The position numbers were made by a program, and so were the translations under genes. A stretch of 64,000 bases of DNA, from assembly GCA_029265815.1 (NCBI GenBank), contig JAJUGU010000003.1, forward strand, positions 124,001 to 188,000, read 5' to 3'. This DNA comes from Anaerolineaceae bacterium. GTDB lineage: Bacteria > Chloroflexota > Anaerolineae > Anaerolineales > Anaerolineaceae. This document shows, piece by piece, positions 43,129 through 51,713 of the stretch; the stretch's first letter is position 1; each line of letters starts with the position of its first letter. Under the pieces are notes generated by a model, which did no database searches, was not told the origin of the DNA, and saw only the letters and a list, made by a program, of their open reading frames with translations.

Positions 43129-44295
43129 ATGACTTCAACTGTGTATTATGGGTCACCCAGACAGGCAAGACTTAACGCAAAAGAGACCCTTCCGGCAAAA
43201 TTAGATTTGATTCTTGAAGCGCTGCATTTGCGAGACCGGGTTAAAAATGAAATGGTATGCTTGAAATTGCACGTCGGTAATAACATTGGTTATTCCACCA
43301 TTCATCCGGTCTTCGTGCGCAAGGTTGTGCAGGCGATTAAAGATGGCGGTGGAAAACCGTTCATTGCTGATGTAGATTGGGATGTGGCTGGCTGCGAACA
43401 ACGCGGTTATACCAGCGAAGTGCTGGGCTGCCCGGTTTATCCTGCCGCCGGTCCGCGTGAGAATTACTTCTTCGCTCATGAACGCGATTATAAAAACCTG
43501 AAAACCTGGAAAGTCGCGGGCATGGTAGAGGAAGCCACTTTCCTGGTCAATTTTGCGCATATTAAAGGGCATCCAGCCACTGGTTTTGGCGGTGCGTTCA
43601 AAAATATTGCCCTTGGTTGTATGGTTGGCGAGACGCGGTCACAGATGCATGATGTTAACCATTACGACAAATACTGGTTCAAAGAAAATTGCCCCGATCG
43701 CGCGGTAATGCAGCAAATTGTGGATTCCTGCCCGTTTGGCGGGATTGTGTTTGACAAGTACGATCCAGATGAACTTCACATCCATTTCGAGCCGTGCAAT
43801 CAGTGTGGGCGATGCCTGAAAGTTGCACCTCCAGGCAGTCTGAAGATCGATCCGGTCAATTTTCACTCTTTCATGGAAGCCTGTGCCATATCGACTGATA
43901 TCGTTCTATCGACTTTCGATAAATCCAAGGTTACCCACCTGGCATTGGCGACCCAGATGACGCCTGTTTGTGACTGCTTTGGTTTCACCAGTATGCCGAT
44001 CATGCAGGATGCCGGCATCTTTGGGTCAGATGATATCGTGGCCGTCGATACAGCGGTGCTCGATCAAACGGCAAACAGCAGCCTGTTTCTTGAAAACCTG
44101 CCAACCTGCATGGAAGCCCAACCAAACGGTGGGCATCCCTTTGCACAGCTGCACGGAAAATTCAAAGACCCCTATATGGTGGTACGCTATGGCGAAAAAC
44201 TGGGGCTTGGTAGTATGAAATACAATCTGGTGGACGTTTTCCCCTTAACAGAAATAGGCCCCCAATCGCAGGGGTACTATATTTCAGCTAAATAA
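43129..44295 (+). CDS. DUF362 domain iron-sulphur protein
   Basis: 388 residues matching the DUF362 family across its length: KLHVGNNIGYSTIHPVFVRKVVQAIKDGGGKPFIAD, NFAHIKGHPATGFGGAFKNIALGC, and a C-terminal ferredoxin-like region. That region reads CNQCGRCLKVAPPG, giving only three of the four cysteines of a 4Fe-4S motif: the position before Pro is Ala (codon GCA). Function of the family is unknown. GAGGAG precedes the start and a hairpin terminator follows, so it is a single-gene unit. Confidence 0.85.
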   Translation: MTSTVYYGSPRQARLNAKETLPAKLDLILEALHLRDRVKNEMVCLKLHVGNNIGYSTIHPVFVRKVVQAIKDGGGKPFIADVDWDVAGCEQRGYTSEVLGCPVYPAAGPRENYFFAHERDYKNLKTWKVAGMVEEATFLVNFAHIKGHPATGFGGAFKNIALGCMVGETRSQMHDVNHYDKYWFKENCPDRAVMQQIVDSCPFGGIVFDKYDPDELHIHFEPCNQCGRCLKVAPPGSLKIDPVNFHSFMEACAISTDIVLSTFDKSKVTHLALATQMTPVCDCFGFTSMPIMQDAGIFGSDDIVAVDTAVLDQTANSSLFLENLPTCMEAQPNGGHPFAQLHGKFKDPYMVVRYGEKLGLGSMKYNLVDVFPLTEIGPQSQGYYISAK

Positions 44296-44316
44296 TTTGA
44301 AAAACAATACTTTTGA

Positions 44317-44345
44317 CCGGAGAGGATCCCTCTCCGGTTTATTTT
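44317..44345 (+). terminator. intrinsic terminator after the DUF362 gene
   Basis: CCGGAGAGG / CCTCTCCGG perfect 9-bp stem with a 3-base loop, followed by TTTATTTT. Confidence 0.85.
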
Positions 44346-44361
44346 AAAAATTTCCCCAGAC

Positions 44362-44559
44362 CTACACGCGTGGTTTGCTGGCTTCTGCAATTTGGAGGGC
44401 TTCAAGCAGCTTTGAGACCACGGCTTTTCGTCCCTTGAGCATCGTCTTGTAATCGGGGTTGTCTGTTGCTGAAATTTCATCGTGCAGATCGTTGATACAG
44501 CTCTCTAGAAGTTGATGTAAAACCTGTCGTTCGTTTTCATCCAATTGCAGGCGAATCAT
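44362..44559 (-). CDS. small helical protein of unknown function
   Basis: 65 residues: LDENERQVLHQLLESCINDLHDEISATDN then DYKTMLKGRKAVVSKLLEALQIAE, two predicted amphipathic helices. A strong ribosome-binding site (AAAGGAGG) lies seven bases before the ATG, which supports expression. No family is recognised; small helical proteins of this type are often regulators or DNA-associated, but nothing shows that here. A terminator of the upstream gene lies between it and the acetyltransferase-like gene, so it has its own promoter. Confidence 0.6.
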   Translation of the reverse strand: MIRLQLDENERQVLHQLLESCINDLHDEISATDNPDYKTMLKGRKAVVSKLLEALQIAEASKPRV

Positions 44560-44587
44560 GCCAACCTCCTTTCAAAGGGTCAAAAAA

Positions 44588-44609
44588 GGCTGTCCATTTT
44601 TGGACAGCC
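44588..44609 (-). terminator. intrinsic terminator (minus strand)
   Basis: GGCTGTCCA / TGGACAGCC perfect 9-bp stem with a 4-base loop; on the minus strand it is followed by six T residues. It ends the unit containing the gene at 44708-45820. Confidence 0.85.
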
Positions 44610-44707
44610 CTGTAATGACGGATTGGATTATTAGATATGAGCCGTCAGCAATGTTCTCTATATTCAGTATAGAAAGTTGAATCCTTCAAGTCAAGTATTG
44701 ACGCTCT

Positions 44708-45820
44708 CTAAATAGCCATTTCATACACCCGGTAGCGGCGCAGGTTTTTTACTCCAAGTTTTAATAGGGCGTTATTCATCCGGTCGTTGTCTTCGAGAAC
44801 ATAATTGATCTCGAGTCGAATGCGGTCTGAATAGATGGCCTCGTAAGTTGCTCGATAAAGCAGGGTGTCAATGGCTTTTCCCTGGTATTCAGGGATGACT
44901 CCGAGCGCCCACATGCGGTACTGTTCCAATCTGGGAAGTTTAAAGATCATTCTCAATAATCCTGTCGGAAACAGGTGCCCATTTAATCCCTTAATAATCT
45001 GGTTGATATCCGGCAGGCTCATGGCGAACCCCACCGGGCGCCCGTCACTGGTCTCGGCGATAAGAACCGCCGCCGGATTGATGACCTGCTTCAGGTCGCG
45101 TGCCATGGCTTTTGCTTCGTCTCGAGTAACCGGATAAAACCCCCAGTTGTCGGCGATCGATACATTGGCTAGATCGGTGATGGTGATCACGTCTTCCTCA
45201 AGGTGGTTCATATCTACTTGCCTGACGTGAACCCCATACCGTGCCTGTATCCGGTCGGTGAGCCGCAAAATTCGTTCGGGGATCTGATAACCCTGCGAGG
45301 CGTCGATGACGTAAACCAGCAGATCCTTTGCCTTAACGAAACCAAAGCCCGTGAGCAAATCGTTGTAGTATGGCGGGTTATAAGGGGCCATAATCACAGG
45401 CTGCGGCTCATACCCTTCAACCACCAGCCCCCATTCCTGCGAAGCGAAACTCCACGGACCGCGCATGACGCTCATCCCTTTGGAGCGCAGCCACTCTCTG
45501 GCTGTGGCCAGCAGCGCGTTTGCCACTTCTGGATCATGGATGCTCTCAAACGAACCAAATAAACCGATAGGTTGTTTCCAGTGCGCCAGTGCCAGATGAT
45601 CGAGAAAAGCGGAGATCCTCCCGACGGTTCGGCCATTTTTGTGTGCAGTGAAAAGGATATGTTCGCAGTGATCCAGCATCGGATTCTTGCTTGGAACGAA
45701 CTGCGCTTTTTGTTCACTGCGCAGCGGCGCCACCCACAGCGGATCATCGCGGTAGAGGGTATAGGGCAATTCCATGAATTCGCGTAAATCCTTCTTTGTG
45801 TGTACCGTTTTGATCTCCAT
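44708..45820 (-). CDS. Large GNAT-like N-acyltransferase family protein
   Basis: 370 residues. The N-terminal part (LREFMELPYTLYRDDPLWVAPLRSEQKAQF) and the C-terminal acyltransferase half with an acetyl-CoA-type loop (ALGVIPEYQGKAIDTLLYRATYEAI) match a family of bacterial 'GTP-N-acetyl/ N-acyltransferase' YghO-like proteins of unknown substrate. The NPPYYNDLLTGFGFVKAKDLLVYVID stretch is typical. GGAGG precedes the start. It lies 25 bases after the SAM methyltransferase stop on the same strand, so the pair may share a transcript. Confidence 0.75.
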   Translation of the reverse strand: MEIKTVHTKKDLREFMELPYTLYRDDPLWVAPLRSEQKAQFVPSKNPMLDHCEHILFTAHKNGRTVGRISAFLDHLALAHWKQPIGLFGSFESIHDPEVANALLATAREWLRSKGMSVMRGPWSFASQEWGLVVEGYEPQPVIMAPYNPPYYNDLLTGFGFVKAKDLLVYVIDASQGYQIPERILRLTDRIQARYGVHVRQVDMNHLEEDVITITDLANVSIADNWGFYPVTRDEAKAMARDLKQVINPAAVLIAETSDGRPVGFAMSLPDINQIIKGLNGHLFPTGLLRMIFKLPRLEQYRMWALGVIPEYQGKAIDTLLYRATYEAIYSDRIRLEINYVLEDNDRMNNALLKLGVKNLRRYRVYEMAI

Positions 45821-45845
45821 CGATCCTCCGTTGGCGATGAATAAC

Positions 45846-46619
45846 TTATCGTTTTATTGCCGTGATGACGAGGTTACCGCTGGCAAGAGGATCAAATTCC
45901 TCTCCACTCATACTTCCAAAAGAACAGATGTTGCCGAAGCCAGAAGCGGTTAACGCTTGATTTAATTCATTAGCCAGCTGCGGATAGAGGTATGTGCTGC
46001 TCACGCTGCTGATCCAATCACCATGATCTTGTCGTTTAAGGGTAATGATATTGAAGCGGATCAGCCCATCAGGTTCGAAATCATAGAAGCGTTGGAAAAC
46101 CCACTCCTCATCTCCTTGCTGGATGGCCTGTGGTTCCATCCAGCGGTCTTTCTTTGCCATCACCGCATCAAAATTACGATTCTGGATGAGCAGCATTCCG
46201 CCAGGGCGGAGGACAGCACCAAAATCATCCAGGGCTTTCGATAACGCGGAACTGGTTAGAAGATGCGGGAGTGAATTACCCAGGCAAAGCACGAGATCAA
46301 AGTTTTCGCTGACAAAAGCGGACTTGAGTTGACCAAAACCGGCGATTTTAAAGTTGATGCTGACCTTTGCCGTCTGCGCGTTGAACCTGGCACCTTCTAC
46401 CATTTCAGGAATCAAATCGGCCGCGCAAACGTGGTGGCCGTGCTGTGCTAAAGCCACAGCGTGCATGCCCGTGCCGCAGGCGGCATCAAGGATATGCAGC
46501 GGCTGACCGCTGAATTGCTGCAGGGCGGCAGTTTGTTTCTCAATGAAAGGCATCTCGTAGGCCAGGCGGCTATCCCAGTTATTAAATTTATCGTAATCAA
46601 CAGAAAATGAAGAATACAT
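45846..46619 (-). CDS. Class I SAM-dependent methyltransferase
   Basis: 257 residues. The SAM-binding motif I is ILDAACGTGMHAVALAQHGHHV and motif II-like acidic position follows in CAADLIPEMV; the post-motif IV FDLVLCLGNSLPHLL is conserved among small-molecule methyltransferases. The substrate is unknown. Its ATG directly follows the stop of the ICMT-like gene (TAAATG), so they are translated from one message. Confidence 0.82.
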   Translation of the reverse strand: MYSSFSVDYDKFNNWDSRLAYEMPFIEKQTAALQQFSGQPLHILDAACGTGMHAVALAQHGHHVCAADLIPEMVEGARFNAQTAKVSINFKIAGFGQLKSAFVSENFDLVLCLGNSLPHLLTSSALSKALDDFGAVLRPGGMLLIQNRNFDAVMAKKDRWMEPQAIQQGDEEWVFQRFYDFEPDGLIRFNIITLKRQDHGDWISSVSSTYLYPQLANELNQALTASGFGNICSFGSMSGEEFDPLASGNLVITAIKR

Positions 46620-47114
46620 TTAATTTCTCTTGCCAATAATTTTATAAAAGCCTGGCAGCCAGCGTGGCACTTCGTTTACATAATGGCGATAAGGCTCACC
46701 AAAACGCCTGTACAATGAGGGTTCTTCATAAAGTACGACGAAAAGATGTAATGCAGTCAGTACGGCCGCAGCATAAGCCAGCAGTTTCCATGATCCAAAA
46801 AGGAGGGCTTCGCCAAGGATAACCGTGACCGCTCCGAGGTACATTGGGTTGCGCACAAAACGGTACAACCCGATTGCAACAAACTTTTTGGGTGGATCAA
46901 AGGGGGCAGGTGTGCCTTTGCCAAACCTGGCAAAAGCCTGACTGACCCATGAAAACCCGCAAATTCCCAACGCTATGAGCAGAATGCCCACCACGCGGAT
47001 CACTGGGCTGTGAACCATCTCCAACCCGGCGGGTTTCAGAATAAAGTAGGGGATCAAAAAACAGGCAATCCCTGGAACAAGAAGAGTCAATAGGATCGTT
47101 TTAATCCACAACAT
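46620..47114 (-). CDS. Isoprenylcysteine carboxyl methyltransferase-like membrane protein
   Basis: 164 residues from ATG 47114; a frame extension to 47195 adds an unconserved leader. Four or five hydrophobic helices. The cofactor region of the ICMT/PEMT family is present: GLYRFVRNPMYLGAVTVILGEALLFG, and the C-terminal EEPSLYRRFGEPYRHYVNEVPRWLP. Bacterial members methylate unknown lipids or small molecules. It heads a unit with a soluble SAM methyltransferase. Confidence 0.82.
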   Translation of the reverse strand: MLWIKTILLTLLVPGIACFLIPYFILKPAGLEMVHSPVIRVVGILLIALGICGFSWVSQAFARFGKGTPAPFDPPKKFVAIGLYRFVRNPMYLGAVTVILGEALLFGSWKLLAYAAAVLTALHLFVVLYEEPSLYRRFGEPYRHYVNEVPRWLPGFYKIIGKRN

Positions 47115-47281
47115 AGGTTCACCAGAAGCCTTTTCTATCCAACAGTGTACAACAAAAAAAGAATATTTGCCGTAGAATAAGGTCGAATTGATCAATGCCC
47201 GGCAATAACTTCCTTAAAAGGCAAAACTTTTTGATAACGAACGCCTGAAGAATTCCTGGAATTATTCACGCGGGAGGGTAT

Positions 47282-47959
47282 ATGGCACATGATGGAATTC
47301 TCTTAACTTTGCAGAAGATTTACCCCCTTTTTGGCTGGCTGGGGTGCCTGCTTATTTTCTCGGCTTCGTTTATCGCCGCGCTGGCTTACCGCGGGAAAGA
47401 CGGCGAACGTTACTCGGTGTTCAATCATTACATTTCTGAACTGGGTGAATTTGAGGTTTCAAGACTGGCGTGGGTATTTAATTTTGGCCTGATTTTCGGC
47501 GGGGTTCTCTTTGTGTTGATGATGATTGGCCTTGGGCTCAGGATGGCATCCGTGTGGGGATTGGTTGCCTCGAGTATGGGAGTGATCGCCGGTGTTTTCT
47601 GTGCCCTGGTCGGTATATTCCCAATGAACCAGATGAAGCAGCACTCCTTTGTTGCGATGACTTATTTCAGAGCCGGCCTGTTGACTGTTCTGTTCTATAC
47701 CATTGCGGTTTTTACTCAACCTGGTGACAGCCGCGTATTGCCTTTGTATGTGAATATCTTTAGCCTGCTCGCGTTCCTCTCGTATGCTTTGTTTATCATT
47801 CTCGTAGATCGAGCCGAAAAGCAAAAGAATTCAGACGAGACAGTTCTGGATACCGGCGAAGTCATCACGCGTCAAAAATTTTGGCTCATCCCCTTCCTTG
47901 AATGGCTTGTCTTTCTCACCACGTTATTGTGGTTCCTGGCTGTGGCTATCGCTGGCTGA
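47282..47959 (+). CDS. DUF998 family membrane protein
   Basis: 225 residues with six predicted membrane helices. The signature after helix 1, YSVFNHYISELGEF, is the mark of DUF998 proteins, and the later VGIFPMNQMKQHSFVAM region is also conserved. Function is unknown. GGGAGGG precedes the ATG by five bases. It lies 59 bases before the chagasin-like gene on the same strand, without an obvious link in function. Confidence 0.8.
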   Translation: MAHDGILLTLQKIYPLFGWLGCLLIFSASFIAALAYRGKDGERYSVFNHYISELGEFEVSRLAWVFNFGLIFGGVLFVLMMIGLGLRMASVWGLVASSMGVIAGVFCALVGIFPMNQMKQHSFVAMTYFRAGLLTVLFYTIAVFTQPGDSRVLPLYVNIFSLLAFLSYALFIILVDRAEKQKNSDETVLDTGEVITRQKFWLIPFLEWLVFLTTLLWFLAVAIAG

Positions 47960-48018
47960 TTACAAGGAACAATCCATGTGACGCAGCGTCTTAAGAACAA
48001 AGCCGGATGGAGGTAAAA

Positions 48019-48408
48019 ATGAAAAAGAAGATGATGATCGTCCTGACAATCATTGTGCTTACCTTGGCCATGGCCGCATGCAGTTCAAACGCAGTAAAAA
48101 TTAGCGCTGATGACAATGGCCAGACCATCGAATTGACTTCTGGTCAAAAACTGGTTCTGTCTCTTGAAAGCAATCCCACCACAGGGTTCGATTGGGAGGT
48201 CAGTGAAATCGACGAAGCGGTCATTAAACAGTCGGGTGAATCAGAATTCAAATCCGAATCGGACCTGCTTGGGGCGGGCGGAGTCAGAACCTTCACCTTT
48301 GAAGCCGTAGAAGAGGGCACCAGTACCCTTAAGTTGGTCTATCACCGCTCTTGGGAAAAGGATATCCCTCCTGAACAGGAGTTCACGGTTACGATCAATG
48401 TGAAATGA
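48019..48408 (+). CDS. Chagasin-type cysteine protease inhibitor lipoprotein (I42)
   Basis: 129 residues from ATG 48019, chosen for GGAGG seven bases upstream. A signal peptide ends in a lipobox-like MAAC, so the mature protein is probably a membrane-anchored lipoprotein. The I42 inhibitor loops are recognisable: NPTTGFDWEV (loop L4, NPTTG), GAGGVRTFTF (L2-like, GxGG) and YHRSWEK (L6, variant of RPW). The family blocks papain-like cysteine proteases. Target and location outside the cytoplasm are inferred. Confidence 0.85.
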   Translation: MKKKMMIVLTIIVLTLAMAACSSNAVKISADDNGQTIELTSGQKLVLSLESNPTTGFDWEVSEIDEAVIKQSGESEFKSESDLLGAGGVRTFTFEAVEEGTSTLKLVYHRSWEKDIPPEQEFTVTINVK

Positions 48409-48428
48409 TCACCTGAAAGCGTGGGTGT

Positions 48429-49796
48429 TTACTCCGCTGGTTGGGTGTTGCGAGCCACAAGTTCAGCGTGTTTCTGGCGCGTGATCGGATACCAGATCAA
48501 GAGCGGCAGGGCAACCATGAAAGCGATCACCGGTACGATCGCAAAAAAGAACCGGATGCCGAACAGCGCATGCTCAGTCTGTGCCACATTGGGAACATAC
48601 CCATAAAGTTTCAGCGCCCAACCGCTGGCAGCCACGCCCAGCGCACCGGTGAGCTTGCCCAAAAGAGAATTTACCCCAAAATAGATGCCCTCGTGCCGTT
48701 CACCGGTCTGTGCCTGATCCACTTCAATCACGTCTGGGATCATGCTCCACGGGAACACGTATTGCGCTGAAAATCCCAAACCGGCGACGAAGGCGATTAC
48801 GTAGATCAAGGGCGTGGGGCCTTTTGGCAGCAGAAATGCGCCGACGATGGCTGCCGAAGCGATGCCCAGCCCTAAAGCGTAAGCTGGCCCTTTGCTCATT
48901 CTCTTTGCCAGCAACCGCCAGGGAATGAGAAAAATTCCAATCGTGCCCAGCATCACCAGCATGATGGGAGAAATTTGGTCTGCCATTTCCAGCTGATAGG
49001 TTAAGAAATAGGGCAGCAGGCTGGTGAGCAGCGTGAAACTGATGCTGATGATGGTGCTCATGATCATGTATTGAACAAAGGGTTTGTTCTTGAAAACCTG
49101 AGCGATCTGAGAGAATGGCGGCATCTTTGCCGGCTGAAGGTCTGGATTCGGTTTTTCCTTCACACACAGCGCGGTGACCAGAACGGTGGCGATGGCAACC
49201 GCGCCAAAAACGGCGCCCGTGGCGCTGTAAGCCGCGGTTTTCGCCAGCCCCATCCCTTCAAAAATCCCGGCCAGAAGGGTCGTGGATGCCGCCCCCAGAA
49301 TGTAGCCAACCACGGTGAAGATCATCCGAATGGAGATGAGTGAAGTGCGCTCATCGTAGTCATACGTGAGTTCAGCCGAAAGAGCGTAGTAAGGAACACT
49401 CACCAGCGTCTGGGCTGTATCTACCAGAAGGAAAGTGCCGAGCACGGCTAGGAATGCGGTGACGCCGGTCATCCCCGCGGGAAGAGAAAACATCAGCCAG
49501 ATCGTGAGCCCGAATGGAATTGCTCCGAAAAGAATATAGGGTTTGCGCCTTCCCCAGCGGCTGCGCGTGCGGTCAGAGAAATAGCCAAAGAGAGGGTCGT
49601 TAATGGCATCCCAGGTCAGTTTGGCCACCAGCAAAGCGGTGCCGGCCAAGCCGGGGTCAATTCCCAGAATGTCGGTGTAATAGAACAACAGAAAAAACTG
49701 AATCGAGGCAGTGACCAGAGCGATTCCAAGGTCGGCGGTACCGTAGGCAAATTTTGTGCCGAGGCTTAACTTGCCAGATTGATTATTCTTTTCCAT
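48429..49796 (-). CDS. GPH-family sugar cation symporter (MFS)
   Basis: 455 residues and 12 helices. The glycoside-pentoside-hexuronide family opening is clear: LGTKFAYGTADLGIALV, then KLTWDAINDPLFGYFSDRTRSRWGRRKPYIL with the conserved Asp and Arg residues of the cation/sugar site. It begins inside the last 14 bases of the upstream GxGYxYP protein gene, so both are co-expressed. Probable substrate is a glycoside or oligosaccharide. Confidence 0.88.
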   Translation of the reverse strand: MEKNNQSGKLSLGTKFAYGTADLGIALVTASIQFFLLFYYTDILGIDPGLAGTALLVAKLTWDAINDPLFGYFSDRTRSRWGRRKPYILFGAIPFGLTIWLMFSLPAGMTGVTAFLAVLGTFLLVDTAQTLVSVPYYALSAELTYDYDERTSLISIRMIFTVVGYILGAASTTLLAGIFEGMGLAKTAAYSATGAVFGAVAIATVLVTALCVKEKPNPDLQPAKMPPFSQIAQVFKNKPFVQYMIMSTIISISFTLLTSLLPYFLTYQLEMADQISPIMLVMLGTIGIFLIPWRLLAKRMSKGPAYALGLGIASAAIVGAFLLPKGPTPLIYVIAFVAGLGFSAQYVFPWSMIPDVIEVDQAQTGERHEGIYFGVNSLLGKLTGALGVAASGWALKLYGYVPNVAQTEHALFGIRFFFAIVPVIAFMVALPLLIWYPITRQKHAELVARNTQPAE

Positions 49797-51489
49797 TTTT
49801 TCTTCTCCTCATGGCCTGGCTGGCGAGCAGTAGAAATTCATCTCCACGTACCACATGGAGATGAGGAATATCCAATACGTTGACAAAATTGACCACATCC
49901 TCGATCGTTGTGCGGTATGCAAAAAGATGTACACCAATAAAGCATGGTCTCTCGTTTGATTCGGTTATTTTCTGTCTGACGGTTTCAAGCAGTTCGTTTG
50001 ATTGCAGGACAATTTCGTTGACCAGTGGAGAACGATTGGCAATGACCGGCACGCCGTCGATGAGATGCATGGGTGCACGCGTGACCACAGCGTACCCGCA
50101 GAGATACCCCAGCAGGTTGCCGCGGTGACGCGCCAGCGTGCGCAGCGTGTGCCGTGGCGGATCGGCAACATAAGAAGTGACGACCTGAATGCCCGACTGA
50201 TGACAGATTTTGTCAGTCTCATCCATATACTTCGCAAGGTGAGGTGCCAGCGGAGGGACGATATACCCGGCGCCCGACGGGCCGGCGACCAGGCAGTCGT
50301 TTTCGGTCGCGGAGCTGATGTATTTTTCAAGCAGCCCGGGGGCCAGTTCTGCCAGCAAGGGTTGAACTTCCCAGTTGAACGGCACCTTCCCGCGGGCAGG
50401 GTGATACCAGTTGCCCAGCTCGCCGGTGTGCATCATCATCAACTGGTCTCCATCTGAGAGGGTGAAGGTCAGATAAATTCCTTCGGGGTCAAGTTCTGCA
50501 GCTTGCCTTCTCGATTTTTGCCGGATGCCACTGGCTTTCAACTTACTGTGGAAGGAGTAGTTTCCTCCCAGGTGTGAAGGAACCAGCCGCAGCCCGTTGG
50601 CAGAAAGCTGGAACATGAACGAGAGTTCATCATCGCGGCGCGTGTGCCAGCCAAAAATGGTGGGGTATGGTTCGCCTTTCACCGCCTTTTGAATGCGGTT
50701 TGCCAGCGCGGTTTCGCCAGATATCTTTCCCATTTGCCTTAATGCATATCTCCGCAGGCAGCCGTCGAGGCGCAGCCCAAAGATCAATTCGCGGATAATT
50801 GGAGGCCCAAACGCCAGCAGCATCAAGAGGGTATGTCCGGCCCCCTTTGCGCCGCTGGCAAGACTGTAAGTAAAGATTTGATTTTGAACGAGGTAGTCAA
50901 TGAATTCTGGCCGCTGCCACTCAGGTTCAACACAGGCAACAACACCAGATTTGCAGCGTCGAAAGAGGTTGTCAAACGCCCATTGATACAGGCCGACCCG
51001 GTCTGACCAGCGTCCGCGCAGGTCTTCCTTAACCATGAGCCCGAGAGAGCCCACTTGCTGAGCCAGAGAGAAGGTTACCGGCAGCAACCCCTCGAGGCCG
51101 GCGAGCATCACGGCAATGTTGGCTGTGTCAGGCAGATCCTCATCCCAGATCACAAGCCCTGAAATTGACTCGCGATGTTTACTGATGAATCCGATCAGAT
51201 CGGTCTCTTTCGTGATGGTCAGTTGATATCTCTGGCGATATTCCTCGAGGTTGCGCTGATCCTGGTTGCCTAAAAGGGAGCGGTACTTGCCAAACCACAG
51301 TTCATCATCGAAAAAGACTTCGTTTGTGCGCCGGGCGTCAGGGTCGTCATAGATTCCATAGTCAAGATAAATTTTTGGTCCGCTGCGGTTGATTAATCCC
51401 TGCAGCGCTGCCGCGCACAGGCGTTCCGTGTAAGGCAGGCGGCTCACATCCAGAGAGGTCACAGTTTCAGCTTTTGCGCGTGGCAACAT
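49783..51489 (-). CDS. GxGYxYP-type putative glycoside hydrolase
   Basis: 568 residues from ATG 51489. A GPSGAGYIVP stretch corresponds to the name-giving motif of the GxGYxYP domain family, and LTFTLSDGDQLMMMH (residues about 350-365) is another conserved site with acidic residues. The family is annotated as putative glycoside hydrolases; direct activity data are scarce. No signal peptide is seen. A TTG start at 51513 would place the gene over its own promoter, so ATG 51489 is preferred. It precedes and overlaps a GPH sugar transporter gene. Confidence 0.8.
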   Translation of the reverse strand: MLPRAKAETVTSLDVSRLPYTERLCAAALQGLINRSGPKIYLDYGIYDDPDARRTNEVFFDDELWFGKYRSLLGNQDQRNLEEYRQRYQLTITKETDLIGFISKHRESISGLVIWDEDLPDTANIAVMLAGLEGLLPVTFSLAQQVGSLGLMVKEDLRGRWSDRVGLYQWAFDNLFRRCKSGVVACVEPEWQRPEFIDYLVQNQIFTYSLASGAKGAGHTLLMLLAFGPPIIRELIFGLRLDGCLRRYALRQMGKISGETALANRIQKAVKGEPYPTIFGWHTRRDDELSFMFQLSANGLRLVPSHLGGNYSFHSKLKASGIRQKSRRQAAELDPEGIYLTFTLSDGDQLMMMHTGELGNWYHPARGKVPFNWEVQPLLAELAPGLLEKYISSATENDCLVAGPSGAGYIVPPLAPHLAKYMDETDKICHQSGIQVVTSYVADPPRHTLRTLARHRGNLLGYLCGYAVVTRAPMHLIDGVPVIANRSPLVNEIVLQSNELLETVRQKITESNERPCFIGVHLFAYRTTIEDVVNFVNVLDIPHLHVVRGDEFLLLASQAMRRRKNGKE

Positions 51490-51495
51490 AAATTG

Positions 51496-51523
51496 ATTAT
51501 AGAGGAGAAACAAACAGCGTCAA
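51496..51523 (-). promoter_or_regulatory. strong promoter giving a leaderless message for the GxGYxYP gene
   Basis: On the minus strand TTGACG (51518-51523) and TATAAT (51496-51501) are 16 bases apart. The -10 ends six bases before ATG 51489, so transcription should begin at or next to the A of the start codon. No Shine-Dalgarno site exists. Confidence 0.7.
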
Positions 51524-51713
51524 CGAAAAATGACTAGAGAAACTACGGGCATTGATGTGTGCCCTGAACTGGAATGAATCGATTACAAGTTAGGTTGGTC
51601 GTTTTTTCAGTTGCTTTCTAAAAAACATTTCCTCAAAAGCTGCTTCTGGATTTCGTATTTTTCCGTGCTGGGTATAGAATAGTATCGTAATTCTTATAAA
51701 GGGGAACTCACCG

